In this document: positions 25,660 to 35,299 of the stretch, in pieces
Position numbering within the stretch: position 1 is the stretch's first letter
Layout: each line of letters starts with the position of its first letter
NCBI GenBank assembly: GCA_036702865.1
Contig: DATNQD010000059.1
Span: forward strand, 62,001-126,000
DNA from: Trichocoleus sp.
Lineage (GTDB): Bacteria; Cyanobacteriota; Cyanobacteriia; Elainellales; Elainellaceae
DNA length: 64,000 bases
Reading direction: 5' to 3'
Translations under genes and position numbers: made by a program
The notes under the pieces: generated by a model
The model's database searches: none
What the model was told of the DNA's origin: nothing
What the model saw: the letters and a program-made list of their open reading frames with translations, nothing else

Positions 25660-27657
25660 ATGAGCCTCTGCATAAACCCCCGCTGTCTCCAGCCCGACCA
25701 TCCCGGCAATGATAGTAGCCAGTTTTGCCAGTCTTGTGGCTCCGAGTTAGTCCTACAAGGACGCTATCGAGTCATGCGGCTACTCAGCGACAAAAGTGGC
25801 TTTGGTCTTGTCTATGAGGCATTTGAGCGCAGCAATCCCAAAATTCTCAAAGTCTTAAAGGGAATCTATAACACAAACGAAAAAGCGATCGAACTATTTC
25901 AGCAGGAGGCTGCCGTTCTCAGCCAGTTGCACCATCCGGGCATTCCGGCGATCGAGCCAGACGGCTACTTTCAGTTTCAGCCGCGCAACCAGACAGAAGT
26001 GCTGCACTGCATTGTCATGGAAAAAATTGATGGTCCTAACCTCCGCGAGTGGATGCGGCAGCAGGGAAACCATCCGATCGGCGAAAAGCAGGCAATTCAA
26101 TGGTTGCGGCAACTGGCAGAAATTCTGCACCTGGTTCACCAAAAAAACTATTTCCACCGCGATATCAAGCCCGAAAATATTATGCTGCGATCGACGGGAC
26201 AGGTTGTTCTCGTTGATTTTGGTGCAGCCCGTGAGATGACTTATACCTATTTGGCGCAGTTGGGCAAAACGGGAGGCATCACGCGCATTAGCTCCGCAGG
26301 CTATACCCCCCCTGAACAGGAAAAAGGACAGGCAGTGCCGCAGTCTGATTTTTATGCGCTCGGCTATACCTTTATTTATTTGCTGACCGGGAAACAGCCT
26401 ACTGAGAGCAGTATGTATGACTCGCTCAACAACGAATTCCACTGGCGACAGTTTGCCCCCCACTTGTCGTCTCACTTTGCCGACTTTATTGATCAGCTCA
26501 CCGCAGCGAGAGCCAGCGATCGACCCAAAGATACTCAGGCAGTTCTCATGGCGCTTGCCGAAGTTGAGCAGACTAGACCTGAGCCGCCATCACCAAGTAT
26601 GCTCACGGTTCTCCAGCAGACCATATTCAGTGCTTTCCTGCCCGAACCGCTCAACAACCGTCCAAAAAAACGCCTGTTGTGGGGTGGAGCCGCGATCGTT
26701 ACTCTGGCGCTAGGGGGATATGGCATCTGGCACTTCACTCACTCAGCCCAGCCAGATAAAGCGGTTGTAACAGAACCCATTCAGGTGAAGCAAACCCTTA
26801 AGGGACATCAGGGATTTATCAACACCGTACTGATTGCCCATAATGGCAACCGCTTGATTAGTGGCGGAACCGATAACACGATCAAAATTTGGGATATTGC
26901 CACAGGGCAAATGCTCAAAAATCTATCAGGTCACACGAGTTTCATTAATGCGCTGGATATCACCTCGGATGATAGAACTCTCGTTAGTGCTGGGGCTGAT
27001 TCAACGGTTCGGATTTGGGATCTGGTGGCTGGGAGGCAACGGCAGGTTCTACAGGGTCACAAGAGCTATATCAATGCGCTGATTATCAGCCCTGATGGTC
27101 AACTTCTGGCGAGTGGTGGAGCCGATCAAGTCATCCATATTTGGGAACTCTCAACCGGAAAACTTCGCTCAACGCTGGTCGGGCATCATAGCTATGTCAA
27201 TGCGCTGACCTTCACCCCCGACGGACAACGGTTGATTAGTGCCAGTGCCGATCGCACGCTTAAAGTTTGGGATGTCGGAACTGGGAAGGAAATCTTTACG
27301 CTTCAGGGTCACGAAGGCTTTGTGAATGCAGTTGTGGTGACGCCCGACGGACAAAACGTCATCAGCGGCAGTGCCGACAAAACCATTCGTATCTGGAACC
27401 TGGCAACTGGACAACCCGTTCGCATTTTGGCTCGATACACCAGCTTCATTAATGCACTGCTCCTCAAATCCAACGGGCAAACCCTGATCAGCGGTAATGG
27501 AGACGGTACAGTGGTCGTCTGGGATCTAGCCTCTGGAGCAATGGAAACAAAGCGGACTTATGGCGGCGAAATCAAACGGATGGCGATTAGCCCAGATGGA
27601 CAAACGATCGCCTGCGGCAACGGCAGTGCTGAAATCAAAATCTGGAAACTTCCCTGA
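25660..27657 (+). CDS. Zinc-ribbon Ser/Thr protein kinase with seven WD40 repeats
   Basis: About 665 residues. A four-Cys zinc ribbon opens the protein (Cys pairs within the first 30 residues), followed by a Pkn2-type kinase domain with HRDIKPEN and DFGAAR; the usual nucleotide loop is present as LLSDKSGFGLVYEAF. One transmembrane helix (AAIVTLALGGYGIWHF, near residue 350) separates this from seven WD40 repeats forming one predicted propeller. Start chosen at the ATG at 25660, which has GAGG about 7 nt upstream, rather than 25639. Kinases of this design are common in filamentous cyanobacteria; substrates are unknown. Confidence 0.9.
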   Translation: MSLCINPRCLQPDHPGNDSSQFCQSCGSELVLQGRYRVMRLLSDKSGFGLVYEAFERSNPKILKVLKGIYNTNEKAIELFQQEAAVLSQLHHPGIPAIEPDGYFQFQPRNQTEVLHCIVMEKIDGPNLREWMRQQGNHPIGEKQAIQWLRQLAEILHLVHQKNYFHRDIKPENIMLRSTGQVVLVDFGAAREMTYTYLAQLGKTGGITRISSAGYTPPEQEKGQAVPQSDFYALGYTFIYLLTGKQPTESSMYDSLNNEFHWRQFAPHLSSHFADFIDQLTAARASDRPKDTQAVLMALAEVEQTRPEPPSPSMLTVLQQTIFSAFLPEPLNNRPKKRLLWGGAAIVTLALGGYGIWHFTHSAQPDKAVVTEPIQVKQTLKGHQGFINTVLIAHNGNRLISGGTDNTIKIWDIATGQMLKNLSGHTSFINALDITSDDRTLVSAGADSTVRIWDLVAGRQRQVLQGHKSYINALIISPDGQLLASGGADQVIHIWELSTGKLRSTLVGHHSYVNALTFTPDGQRLISASADRTLKVWDVGTGKEIFTLQGHEGFVNAVVVTPDGQNVISGSADKTIRIWNLATGQPVRILARYTSFINALLLKSNGQTLISGNGDGTVVVWDLASGAMETKRTYGGEIKRMAISPDGQTIACGNGSAEIKIWKLP

Positions 27658-27758
27658 GTTCTCCAATTCCAGCTCTCCAGCCCTAAGCCCTGATCTCAGT
27701 TGCTTCGTTGTCTCATCTGCGGTTTCTCATCGCTCCCTGTCCCGGTGTCTTCCTCCGG

Positions 27759-28451
27759 TTACTTTGTCAAGCCATGCTCCAATGCATAGCGCACCAGTTC
27801 TGTGCGACTGTTGGTTCCAGTTTTGCTAAACAAGCGACTCACATACTTTTCGACATTTCGAACACTCGTTTCCAGCCGCCGCGCAATTTCTTTATTCATC
27901 AGTCCTTCTGCCACCAGTTCTAAGACGCTTTGTTCGCGTGGCGTAAAGTCATGCTTGATTGGTGCCGGAGTCTGTGAAATGCTGCCTTTTTGAGTGAGCA
28001 TGGCGCGAATTTCAGCAATTTGTTTTGCCATGTCTGCAATGTTTGGCGTTTCTCCGTCTGCTGCTCCTTTGGTGACAGTAGCCCGACGAGCCAGCAGGTT
28101 TGTGACGATCGCCACCAGTTCATCTGGGTCAAACGGCTTAGACAAATAAGCATCGCAGCCTGCGTTATATCCCTGAATCCGATCGGTGGTCATCCCTCGT
28201 GCGGTCAAAAACACAACGGGCAAACTTTCATAGCGTGGGTCTTCTCGCATCTGCTGCAAAAATTGGTAGCCATCTACCTGAGGCATCATGATGTCAGATA
28301 TGACGAGTTCAGGAGAGTATTGCTGCAATAGTTCCCAACCCTCCCGCGCATTACTGGCAACATGCACCGTAAAGCCTTCTTCTTCTAAATAGGCTTGTAC
28401 TGCTTGCCGTAATCCCGGTTCATCATCTACTAACAATAACTGCCCTGCCAT
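27759..28451 (-). CDS. NarL-type response regulator, Rre1/Ycf29-like
   Basis: A 230-residue regulator: receiver domain 1-120 with Asp in LVISDIMMPQVDGYQF near 55, Thr in FLTARG and Lys in YLSKPFDPDEL; a linker; and a LuxR-type helix-turn-helix near 170-230 (FTPREQSVLELVAEGLMNKEIA and RNVEKYVSRLF). The pattern fits the Ycf29/Rre1 family of cyanobacteria and red-algal plastids. In Synechocystis Rre1 acts in heat and osmotic stress with Hik34 or Hik2; that role here is by analogy. Convergent with the kinase-WD40 gene. Confidence 0.82.
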   Translation of the reverse strand: MAGQLLLVDDEPGLRQAVQAYLEEEGFTVHVASNAREGWELLQQYSPELVISDIMMPQVDGYQFLQQMREDPRYESLPVVFLTARGMTTDRIQGYNAGCDAYLSKPFDPDELVAIVTNLLARRATVTKGAADGETPNIADMAKQIAEIRAMLTQKGSISQTPAPIKHDFTPREQSVLELVAEGLMNKEIARRLETSVRNVEKYVSRLFSKTGTNSRTELVRYALEHGLTK

Positions 28452-28795
28452 CGTTCCCTTCTTGTTTACTTGATTTGCTGAATTTCTTCCACCCCCAATC
28501 TACCGAATTTCTTGGCTTGCAGAGTCTATCCAAAGCAATGCGATCGATCCCTGCTATTCAGCGCCATCCTGAAGCTCCAATAAAGACAAGTAATAGAAGA
28601 CAAGTTCAATCAGATTACCGGAGCAACGAGCAGCCCTCGCTTAAAGAGATGCTTAAAGCATCGGTAAACTCACCTGCCGTTTTAGCCGAGACGAAGGGAA
28701 GCTTGATAGACTAGAAACTGGACGCATCGGAATCTTGACAAATTCTGATGAATCTTCTAGAGTCCCGAAACGCTGTCTCTGTTTAGATTGAGTTC
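28452..28795. other. Intergenic region between divergent genes
   Basis: About 340 bp between the divergent starts of the Rre1-like regulator and the VOC gene. A 58-codon frame beginning at ATG 28538 is present but has no ribosome-binding site or recognisable protein features. Otherwise promoter-like sequence only. Confidence 0.45.
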
Positions 28796-29389
28796 ATGGT
28801 CATAGCCGATCGCCTGATACCACTGGTTACTCCTGTGATTGGTGGGCTACTGCCTGCCCTACCGCTTGATAGTCTTCTGTCCACTCAAGGCATCATGGTG
28901 ATGCTGCTGATCGCCTATGCTGGCGCAATGTGGATGTTTCTGACCAGCGCACCCAAGGTCTACACCGTGATGGTGACAGATCTAGAACTAGCAAGACAGT
29001 TTTATGAAGGGATGTTGGGCTTGCCGGTTGCTGATGTGCCGCTGCACTACTATTACAACTATGAGCAGACGTTAGGCACTGCCGGAATTGACCCGCTCTA
29101 TGGCTCAACTGCCAGCCTTGGTCGCCCGGTAGCACAAAGCTATCAACAGTCTGAAGGGCTGTGGTATCAACTTCGGAAGAATACGCAGCTACACATTATT
29201 TCTGGTGCCAGTCTCGGGCATCGCAACCGCCAGCGGCATGTCTGCTTCGATCATGATTGCCTGGAACAGCTCTTGCTGCGCGTTCAGTCTTATGGCGTGA
29301 AGTATAAAATTCGCCGAGACAAACCGCTAAATTTCTTGGTCAAGGATCTGGATGGTCGCGTGATTGAAATGGCCGAGGTCGATAATTAG
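28796..29389 (+). CDS. Membrane-anchored VOC/glyoxalase-like protein
   Basis: A 197-residue protein. The first 50 residues contain hydrophobic helices (GGLLPALPLDSLL and IMVMLLIAYAGAMWMFL), then a vicinal-oxygen-chelate domain: YTVMVTDLELARQFYEGMLGL near 55-75 and FLVKDLDGRVIEMAEV at the end. Likely metal ligands include His in RQRHVCFDHD and the terminal Glu. The activity is unknown. A clear terminator follows at 29429. Confidence 0.75.
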   Translation: MVIADRLIPLVTPVIGGLLPALPLDSLLSTQGIMVMLLIAYAGAMWMFLTSAPKVYTVMVTDLELARQFYEGMLGLPVADVPLHYYYNYEQTLGTAGIDPLYGSTASLGRPVAQSYQQSEGLWYQLRKNTQLHIISGASLGHRNRQRHVCFDHDCLEQLLLRVQSYGVKYKIRRDKPLNFLVKDLDGRVIEMAEVDN

Positions 29390-29428
29390 CCCTGGCGATC
29401 GAGTTTTTGTTGAGTAATGCTGCACTGC

Positions 29429-29455
29429 GCTTGGATATCCAAGCCTTTTTTGTTT
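29429..29455 (+). terminator. Rho-independent terminator
   Basis: GCTTGG-ATAT-CCAAGC is a perfect 6-bp stem followed by CTTTTTTGTTT. It lies 40 bp after the stop of the VOC gene at 28796 and is correctly oriented for it. Confidence 0.85.
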
Positions 29456-29649
29456 CAAAGGGCAAAAAGTAAGCAAAATCCCTCTTAAGAACTTGCAATT
29501 CCTGACGCTGTGATTTAGTGTCTAGTATGTTCGCAAATCCTGTCCATCGTCTTAAATCCCTGAAAGGAGTTTTATAACGCTGTTAGGTTTTTTCTAGATT
29601 GGACATCCTCTCACCTCTCAAATAAGTTGTTTCGGTTCAAGGGATCACT

Positions 29650-30090
29650 ATGGAGCCTGAAGTAAAGCAAGATACCGGATCTCCTGATTTCAGTGCAGAG
29701 AATGTGAACGTCACTATCAGCACTGATGAGTCAGGGACGCTAACAAAATTCTCATCTGACCCGTCCAATGATCAGTGGCGGCAGATTGGGGAAAAAGTTT
29801 CAGAATTTTTGTCTGATTTGCCAGACTACCTGACAGATTTCTTTGGCGAGTACAAGCGCCCGATCGTCACGGTTGGTCTAATCTTCACTGCAATTATTGC
29901 AGTCAAGCTGCTGCTGGCAATTCTTGATGCCATTAATGACATTCCCCTGCTTTCACCGCTGCTTGAGCTGGTTGGCATGGGTTACTCAGCTTGGTTTGTT
30001 TATCGCTATCTGTGGAAAGCATCTAGCCGTCAAGAGCTGTCTGCTGATTTCAACCGCCTGAAAGAGCAAGTTTTGGGTAAGTTCGAATAA
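29650..30090 (+). CDS. curT: CAAD-domain thylakoid membrane protein, CurT-like
   Basis: A 146-residue protein with an acidic N-terminus, an amphipathic segment near 50-70 (EKVSEFLSDLPDYLTDFF), two transmembrane helices (about 77-95 and 100-122) and a charged C-terminal amphipathic helix (LSADFNRLKEQVL). This is the CAAD/CURT1 design. Standalone CAAD proteins include CurT (Synechocystis slr0483), which bends thylakoid membranes; the domain is also found appended to some aminoacyl-tRNA synthetases. The gene has its own terminator at 30123. The symbol is by homology to CurT. Confidence 0.85.
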   Translation: MEPEVKQDTGSPDFSAENVNVTISTDESGTLTKFSSDPSNDQWRQIGEKVSEFLSDLPDYLTDFFGEYKRPIVTVGLIFTAIIAVKLLLAILDAINDIPLLSPLLELVGMGYSAWFVYRYLWKASSRQELSADFNRLKEQVLGKFE

Positions 30091-30122
30091 ACGGCAGCGA
30101 TTAATCAAAATCAAAAAATAAG

Positions 30123-30160
30123 GCGAGGGGTTTAGGCTCCTCGCTCGTTTTATTATTTTT
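30123..30160 (+). terminator. Rho-independent terminator
   Basis: GCGAGG (30123-30128) pairs with CCTCGC (30139-30144) around a 10-nt loop, followed by TCGTTTTATTATTTTT. It lies 32 bp after the curT-like stop. Confidence 0.85.
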
Positions 30161-30247
30161 ATGTGCCTATTTCTATCTCCGTTCAGCAGGGAATCGCGAT
30201 TTAGCAGCGTTACCAAAACGCTATCAAACTGGAATCTAATCAAATAA

Positions 30248-30895
30248 TCAGGCTGTTTCAGCGGCTGCAAAGCGGCAAACTGGCTCAGCTTCAGGAACGG
30301 GTTCAGCTTCAGGAAAGTGCTTATCTAAAACAGCGGGAATTTGTTCTGGCGAGATTTTGCAATAGCGCGTCTTATCGGGCATCACCATATTTGGACCCTC
30401 CTTACAGCGTTTCATGCAGCCCGTCGGTTTGACGGTCACCTGATTTAACCCCCGATCGTCTAATTCTGTTTCCAGCGCACCCATAACGGCTGCCGTGCCC
30501 CGCTTGCATTTTTGGCAGACGAGGATGCAGGGTTTCTTCTCTGAAATGGTTGGAATGAGAGGCTTATTCGGCGCAAAAGAAACGCTTGCTTGTGGCTTGT
30601 CTGTAGCGATCGATCGCATCTCCCCATTGCCTAATGGCGTCACCTGATAGGCTTTCCGTTTAACAGTTCCCTTGTCTGGATCAAGCTTTTGAAATCCTGC
30701 TACTTCGACCCAGACTCCTGGTACTAGACTGCGATACAGGAAAGAACGTTGCTCCTTGGGGACTTTGATTTGTTGCTCACCCGCCTCAGTTGCCAATCGC
30801 AGGTATTTCAATTTGTAGCCGTCACCGAAGGCAAATCCAAGGAACTGTCCTTCTATCCGAAAGTCTTCAGTCTTTTTGGTTAAATATTTGCTCAT
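30248..30895 (-). CDS. (2Fe-2S) thioredoxin-like ferredoxin domain protein
   Basis: A 215-residue protein. Residues 1-100 form a strand-rich N-terminal domain (FRIEGQFLGFAFGDGYKLKYL, then a nucleic-acid- or ligand-binding-like barrel); residues 120-190 are a thioredoxin-fold ferredoxin with Cys-x2-Cys (VCQKCKRG) and Cys-x3-Cys (TGCMKRCKEGPN) plus a later YCKI. The cluster would be a 2Fe-2S. It may be an electron carrier or an Fe-S sensor; partners unknown. A repeated PEAEPV ends the protein. The 84-residue gene at 30922 lies 26 bp upstream on the same strand. Confidence 0.8.
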   Translation of the reverse strand: MSKYLTKKTEDFRIEGQFLGFAFGDGYKLKYLRLATEAGEQQIKVPKEQRSFLYRSLVPGVWVEVAGFQKLDPDKGTVKRKAYQVTPLGNGEMRSIATDKPQASVSFAPNKPLIPTISEKKPCILVCQKCKRGTAAVMGALETELDDRGLNQVTVKPTGCMKRCKEGPNMVMPDKTRYCKISPEQIPAVLDKHFPEAEPVPEAEPVCRFAAAETA

Positions 30896-30921
30896 GATGG
30901 ATGGGATGCGATGGACAAGAA

Positions 30922-31176
30922 TTAGTAGTTAGGAGAGCTTGGCAGATTCCAGCAACGATCGAGCTGATGAACGAGCGATCGACGAGAGGCGGTTAGCTGC
31001 TGTACAACGCTTTGAACTTGCACAATTGCCGTGGGCGTATTCACCTCAACAATCAATCCGCCATCACTGGAACAACTGCAGGAAATCTCCAGTTCTTGAA
31101 GTCGTTGTAATGCTTGCCAGCGGGTACTGCGATCGATGATGATGGCTTGGCGAGTGAGCGGTTCAGAGGATTCCAT
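30922..31176 (-). CDS. Small conserved cyanobacterial protein
   Basis: An 84-residue protein with a compact alpha/beta look: a helix (RWQALQRLQELEI), a strand pair with CSC (ISCSCSSDGGLIVEV) and a C-terminal helix (VQVQSVVQQLTASRRSLVHQL). It has no signal peptide. I recall similar small proteins in cyanobacteria without a function. It is immediately upstream of the 2Fe-2S protein and likely co-transcribed with it. Confidence 0.65.
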   Translation of the reverse strand: MESSEPLTRQAIIIDRSTRWQALQRLQELEISCSCSSDGGLIVEVNTPTAIVQVQSVVQQLTASRRSLVHQLDRCWNLPSSPNY

Positions 31177-31546
31177 GAGAGAGAATTCAGTTTGTAAACG
31201 AAGATTAAAATTGCAAATGATTCTTGCTTAGCAGAGGCTTGAAAAGTTCTGGTTGTCGGTTTTTAATTAAACTAACCGTGAATTGACGCTAGGGCATAAA
31301 GCTTTGCTTAAGAGGCTTTGCCTGGTGGATTTAATCTAAAGATGCCCAAAATCATCTTAAGTCTCCGCTCTTATTGAGAATCCTAGTCAATAACTTCTGT
31401 ATATTACTGTACGCTAGGCTGCAGCTTTTTGCAAACAATTCCCATTAAGCAGATCGAAAGCGATCGTGATAAAGCGGCTAAGTTGCTCCGATCGAATGAC
31501 CGATCGAGTCGCATTGTTCGCTGATCCCTGTCCCTTTCTTGGCTCC
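31177..31546. other. Intergenic region, no gene recognised
   Basis: About 370 bp upstream of the small gene at 30922 and downstream of the minus-strand gene at 31547. AT-rich parts (31200-31260) could hold the promoter of the 30922-30248 pair. No hairpin, tRNA or frame stands out. Confidence 0.45.
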
Positions 31547-31978
31547 TTATCCCACTACATCTTGTCTGCACTGCTGATCCAGAAAAATCAGCAAATCTTC
31601 GATCGTCACGATCTGGCATTCGTCAAAAACTTCGCTGATATCTACTGCAAAAACCTGGCAGAAGTCATGACAAAGCGTAATTTGCCAATCAAACCAGCAA
31701 ACTTGTGTCCAGTGCAAATCTGCTTCTAACCGATCGCTTAAGCCTACCCGCCCAATGTCTAATCCTGAATATTGCGGCAAGTGTTCGTAGAGAAAAGCCG
31801 CGATCGAATAGGTAATTCCGAGAGGTTTACAGCAAACCTCAAACCACTCTGCCTCAGTAAGCAACGGACGCTGATTCAGCATTCGATTGACCCGCCGACG
31901 CATACAAAGGTCAGGACTCATCACGTTGTAAGTTCTGAGGCTGGCAATCCAATTTCTAAACTTGTGCCACATAATCAC
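31547..31978 (-). CDS. Conserved hypothetical, possibly acyl-carrier-like (DUF1493-like)
   Basis: A 143-residue protein with the blocks LTEAEWFEVCCKPLGI near residue 40, IGRVGLSDRLEADL near 76-90 and a C-terminal part (FCQVFAVDISEVFDE, TIEDLLIFLDQQ) that resembles the last helix of acyl-carrier-like DUF1493 proteins. The Ser after a DS/DSL motif needed for a phosphopantetheine arm is not obvious. Starts at GTG (31978) with an ATG two codons later. Function unknown. Confidence 0.6.
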   Translation of the reverse strand: MIMWHKFRNWIASLRTYNVMSPDLCMRRRVNRMLNQRPLLTEAEWFEVCCKPLGITYSIAAFLYEHLPQYSGLDIGRVGLSDRLEADLHWTQVCWFDWQITLCHDFCQVFAVDISEVFDECQIVTIEDLLIFLDQQCRQDVVG

Positions 31979-32157
31979 TAGAGCGTCGCTGCACTTAGGG
32001 CAAGCTTTTTCTCCAGTATTCCCATTCCCTAGTGAATCTCTCGGAAGGGATCAGGTTTTTTGAACAAGCGATGAAGAGGAGGCTATCGGAGGAAAATGAG
32101 AGATGAAAACAGTTTGAGTTGTTACCCATCCCTCATCACCCCACTCCTTATTGCCGG

Positions 32158-33501
32158 CTACCCACAGACCAGCTCCAGCGTGGGCACAAAATCTGGATAG
32201 GAAATTGCCGCAGCTTCCGCTCTTTGAATCACAGTGCTGCCTTGGGCGGTGAGAGCAGCAACTGCCAGGCTCATCGCAATCCGGTGGTCGGTGTAGCTAT
32301 CCACTTCGGCTCCTTGAAGCGGAGTTTTGCCAGTAATCTCCATGCCGTCTGGAAATTCAGTGATATTGGCTCCCATTTGGGTCAGTTGGGCTGCCATGAC
32401 CGCCAGACGATCGCTCTCTTTAACGCGCAGTTCAGCGGCATCTTTGATCAAGGTGGTTCCTTCAGCGCAGGTAGCGGCAACTGCCAGGATTGGAATCTCG
32501 TCGATTAAGCGGGGGATAATCTCTCCAGCGATCGTGCAGCCTTTGAGCGCACTATGGCGGACTCGTACATCAGCAACGGGTTCTCCAGCGACTTCACGCT
32601 GGTTCAGTAGTGTAATATCGGCTTCCATCGCTTGAAGCACTTCCAGGACGCCTGTGCGAGTTGGGTTGATGCCCACATTTTCGATCGTTAAATCAGAGCC
32701 AGGAACGATTGCGGCTGCAACCATCCAGAAAGCGGCTGAGCTAATGTCTCCAGGAACAATCACGCTTTGTCCGCGCAGTTTGGCTTGTCCGGTGACAGTG
32801 ACGCTACAGGTTTCGGGATCAACGGAAATCTCTGCACCGAAGGCACGCAGCATTCGTTCGCCATGATCGCGGGAGAGGGCGGGTTCAGTGACGGTAGTTT
32901 GCCCTTCTGCCAGCAGCCCTGCCAGCAAAATGCAAGACTTGACCTGTGCTGAGGCGATCGGAGAATGGTAATGAATTGGCTTGAGGATCTGTCCCTGAAT
33001 TGCCAGAGGTGCAAGTCCGCCTGCTCGATGCCAGATTTGCGCTCCCATCTGCTGTAGCGGTTTGATGACGCGAGACATCGGGCGTGACCGCAGCGAAGCA
33101 TCTCCTGTGACAGTAAAAAAGCGATCGGGTTGGGATGCTAGCAGACCGAGCATCAGTCGAATCGTTGTACCGGAGTTGCCTGCATCGAGGACATTAACAG
33201 GTTCTTGCAGGCTGCCTAAGCCAATCCCCTGAACTGTGACATGCTTGGTGTTCAGTTCAGAAATCGTTGCGCCCATCGCTCGAAAACAGCTTGCCGTACT
33301 GCGCGGATCTTCGCCCAGAAGCAAACCCTCGATTTGGGTTTCGCCTTCAGCAATTGCCCCTAACATCAGAGCACGATGCGAGATTGATTTATCACCTGGG
33401 ACACGAATCTTACCCCGTAGTGATAAGCCAGCGATCGGTGGATGAATCGTCAAAGAATGATGATTTTCAGTACGATTGAGGATGATTGTGTCTTTAGGCA
33501 T
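32158..33501 (-). CDS. aroA: EPSP synthase (3-phosphoshikimate 1-carboxyvinyltransferase)
   Basis: A 447-residue protein that joins shikimate-3-phosphate and phosphoenolpyruvate in aromatic amino-acid synthesis. Signatures: [13 protein letters not shown] near residue 33, [14 protein letters not shown] near 108, a [17 protein letters not shown] segment and a C-terminal RVKESDRL-like block ([13 protein letters not shown]) with a final [13 protein letters not shown]. Length is normal. The sequence is of the class II type in the GNSGT region by eye, but this was not checked by alignment. Divergent from the gene at 33551-34084. Confidence 0.95.
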   Translation of the reverse strand: MPKDTIILNRTENHHSLTIHPPIAGLSLRGKIRVPGDKSISHRALMLGAIAEGETQIEGLLLGEDPRSTASCFRAMGATISELNTKHVTVQGIGLGSLQEPVNVLDAGNSGTTIRLMLGLLASQPDRFFTVTGDASLRSRPMSRVIKPLQQMGAQIWHRAGGLAPLAIQGQILKPIHYHSPIASAQVKSCILLAGLLAEGQTTVTEPALSRDHGERMLRAFGAEISVDPETCSVTVTGQAKLRGQSVIVPGDISSAAFWMVAAAIVPGSDLTIENVGINPTRTGVLEVLQAMEADITLLNQREVAGEPVADVRVRHSALKGCTIAGEIIPRLIDEIPILAVAATCAEGTTLIKDAAELRVKESDRLAVMAAQLTQMGANITEFPDGMEITGKTPLQGAEVDSYTDHRIAMSLAVAALTAQGSTVIQRAEAAAISYPDFVPTLELVCG

Positions 33502-33598
33502 TGCGATAGACTGACGTAAGATTGCTAGCCACCCTACCGAGCTTCAGTAGGTGAACCACGATAGGTATTTTTTTGCACTTGTGTGCATTTTCCTCACC

Positions 33599-34084
33599 AT
33601 GCTAACCCAACATCAGAAGCCCGTCAGTCTCTCGCTCATGTCTTATGATCTGCCGCTCTGGTCGATCGTAGAGACGAGCGCCACACTTTATCAAAAAGAT
33701 CAGGAGCGGTTTCATTTACTGATGACAGAACCGCTTGTCCAGGACTTTCGACCTGATGGGGAAGCAGAGGAACTGCCCTCAAGTCCGCCGACGCCTCGGT
33801 TAATCTGGGTGGAAATGTCACCTTATCGCGTGATCATGACAATGCAGGGAAATGGTCAATTTAGCTACCGCCATTTTTGGGAGCAAGGCATTTATGGTGT
33901 GAGCCGCTATTGGCTACAAACCAGCAACTCCTCTGGGAATCAGCAAATTCGCTTGCGAAACTTTACTCGCAGTTTAACGCTGGAAAAGGGCTTGTTGCCG
34001 CAGCACCTCCGCATTGAATATGAGCTATGGACAAGTCAGCTCCAGATTGGGCAATATGTTCTGAATCTGGAAATCGTTCCTTAG
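33599..34084 (+). CDS. Conserved cyanobacterial protein, unknown function
   Basis: About 161 residues from ATG 33599; a GTG at 33551 or an ATG at 33638 are also possible. The core begins SYDLPLWSIVETSATLY and is mainly strand, with blocks such as IWVEMSPYRVIMTMQGNG, FWEQGIYGVSRYWL and IRLRNFTRSLTLEKG. No membrane segment remains if the later start is used. It converges on sasA with a 9-bp gap. I do not recognise a function. Confidence 0.55.
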   Translation: MLTQHQKPVSLSLMSYDLPLWSIVETSATLYQKDQERFHLLMTEPLVQDFRPDGEAEELPSSPPTPRLIWVEMSPYRVIMTMQGNGQFSYRHFWEQGIYGVSRYWLQTSNSSGNQQIRLRNFTRSLTLEKGLLPQHLRIEYELWTSQLQIGQYVLNLEIVP

Positions 34085-34093
34085 TGCAGTGGA

Positions 34094-35299
34094 CTAGTGC
34101 GTTGGGCTGAGAGGAACGATCGGCAGCAGGCGATAAACGGGTAGCGTGAAGTGAAAACAGCTCCCCTGATCAGACTCTGAATCGACCCAAATTTGCCCAT
34201 AGTGTGCCTGAACCACGCGCCGACAAAGCGCAAGACCAATGCCATAGCCATCTTTTGCGGCGTCTCGCTGGAGTCGAAACTGATCTTCAAAGATATGCTG
34301 CTGATTTTCAGGCGGAATGCCAGGCCCGTTATCGCAGATGCTCACCTGCACTTTTTGCGTGGTGCGATGCAGAATGGCAATGCTGATGGTTCCTCGCTCT
34401 GGGGTGTACTTAATTGCATTATCAAGCAGGTTGACGATCACCTGTTTTACCCGTTCGTGATCGGCATAGACCATGGGTAGATCAGAGGGGATGTCGGTTG
34501 AGAGGCACTGGGCTTTGGCAGTGATCCGAGCCTGCAAATGATCGATCGCTTCCAGGCAAAGGGTTCCTAAATCTGTCTCTTGGGGCTGAATCCGCAGTTC
34601 GGCGTTGCGTTCGCGGGCGGCTTGCAAAATATCGGTGATCATCCGATCGAGTGCTTTAGTCTGGGTGCGAGCATGGCGAACCAGTTGAGCAATCAGTTCT
34701 GGCTTGAGGCGCGACCCTCCCGACTCTTTCAGAGAACTCCCAATCTCCAGCGTTTCCAGGGCAAGTGAGACAGCCGTCAGCGGATTTCTCAGATCATGTG
34801 CCAGCATCGCAATTAGCTGGTCTTTAAATTGAAGCTGTGCCTGAAGCTCCTCTTTTTCGCGCTGTAACCGGAAGATTTCATCCGACAGACGTAAAACTTC
34901 AGAAGACTGAGCAATCGATCGAATCTCGCTGTTGCCGTTGGGTTCGGGCTTACTGTCGGATTGCGCCGCAAGGTCTGCTAGATAGTCCTCAACCGATCGC
35001 TGCCAACGTGACCACCAGTCCTTCAACTGAGCGACAAGATTCGTCCCAGCTAAAGTTTGACGCGGCTCAGGATGGATTTTGATTAAAGATGGAGTAGCGA
35101 CGAGCTTGAAGTATTCTGCTAAATGAGGCTGCTCACTCACATCAACGATTTGGAGTTCGTAGGGATATTCTGAGGGCAGGTCTTTCAGGCAGACTCGTAC
35201 CTGGCGAATTCGCTCACTTGAACCAGGACGCTTATCGACAAACAGCAAAAGCTGAAGCGGAGCCTCTGAACGAATCGGCTGTTGTGGCAATGCCTCCAT
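34094..35299 (-). CDS. sasA: Circadian clock output histidine kinase SasA
   Basis: A 401-residue kinase. Residues 14-105 are a KaiB-like thioredoxin-fold sensor ([43 protein letters not shown]) that binds KaiC; then a coiled coil, HisKA with [17 protein letters not shown] near 168-184, and HATPase with [14 protein letters not shown] and [13 protein letters not shown]. In Synechococcus, SasA reads KaiC and phosphorylates RpaA to drive circadian transcription. The kai genes and rpaA are not in this window. Confidence 0.93.
   Translation of the reverse strand: MEALPQQPIRSEAPLQLLLFVDKRPGSSERIRQVRVCLKDLPSEYPYELQIVDVSEQPHLAEYFKLVATPSLIKIHPEPRQTLAGTNLVAQLKDWWSRWQRSVEDYLADLAAQSDSKPEPNGNSEIRSIAQSSEVLRLSDEIFRLQREKEELQAQLQFKDQLIAMLAHDLRNPLTAVSLALETLEIGSSLKESGGSRLKPELIAQLVRHARTQTKALDRMITDILQAARERNAELRIQPQETDLGTLCLEAIDHLQARITAKAQCLSTDIPSDLPMVYADHERVKQVIVNLLDNAIKYTPERGTISIAILHRTTQKVQVSICDNGPGIPPENQQHIFEDQFRLQRDAAKDGYGIGLALCRRVVQAHYGQIWVDSESDQGSCFHFTLPVYRLLPIVPLSPTH

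Noticed and set aside
25894-26475. 193-codon frame antisense to the Ser/Thr kinase
   Set aside because: The sense strand is an unambiguous kinase; long antisense frames are frequent in this composition.
28475-28714. 79-codon plus-strand frame (or 58 codons from ATG 28538)
   Set aside because: It overlaps the promoter region of the divergent regulator, has no ribosome-binding site and no recognisable protein features; kept only as a note.
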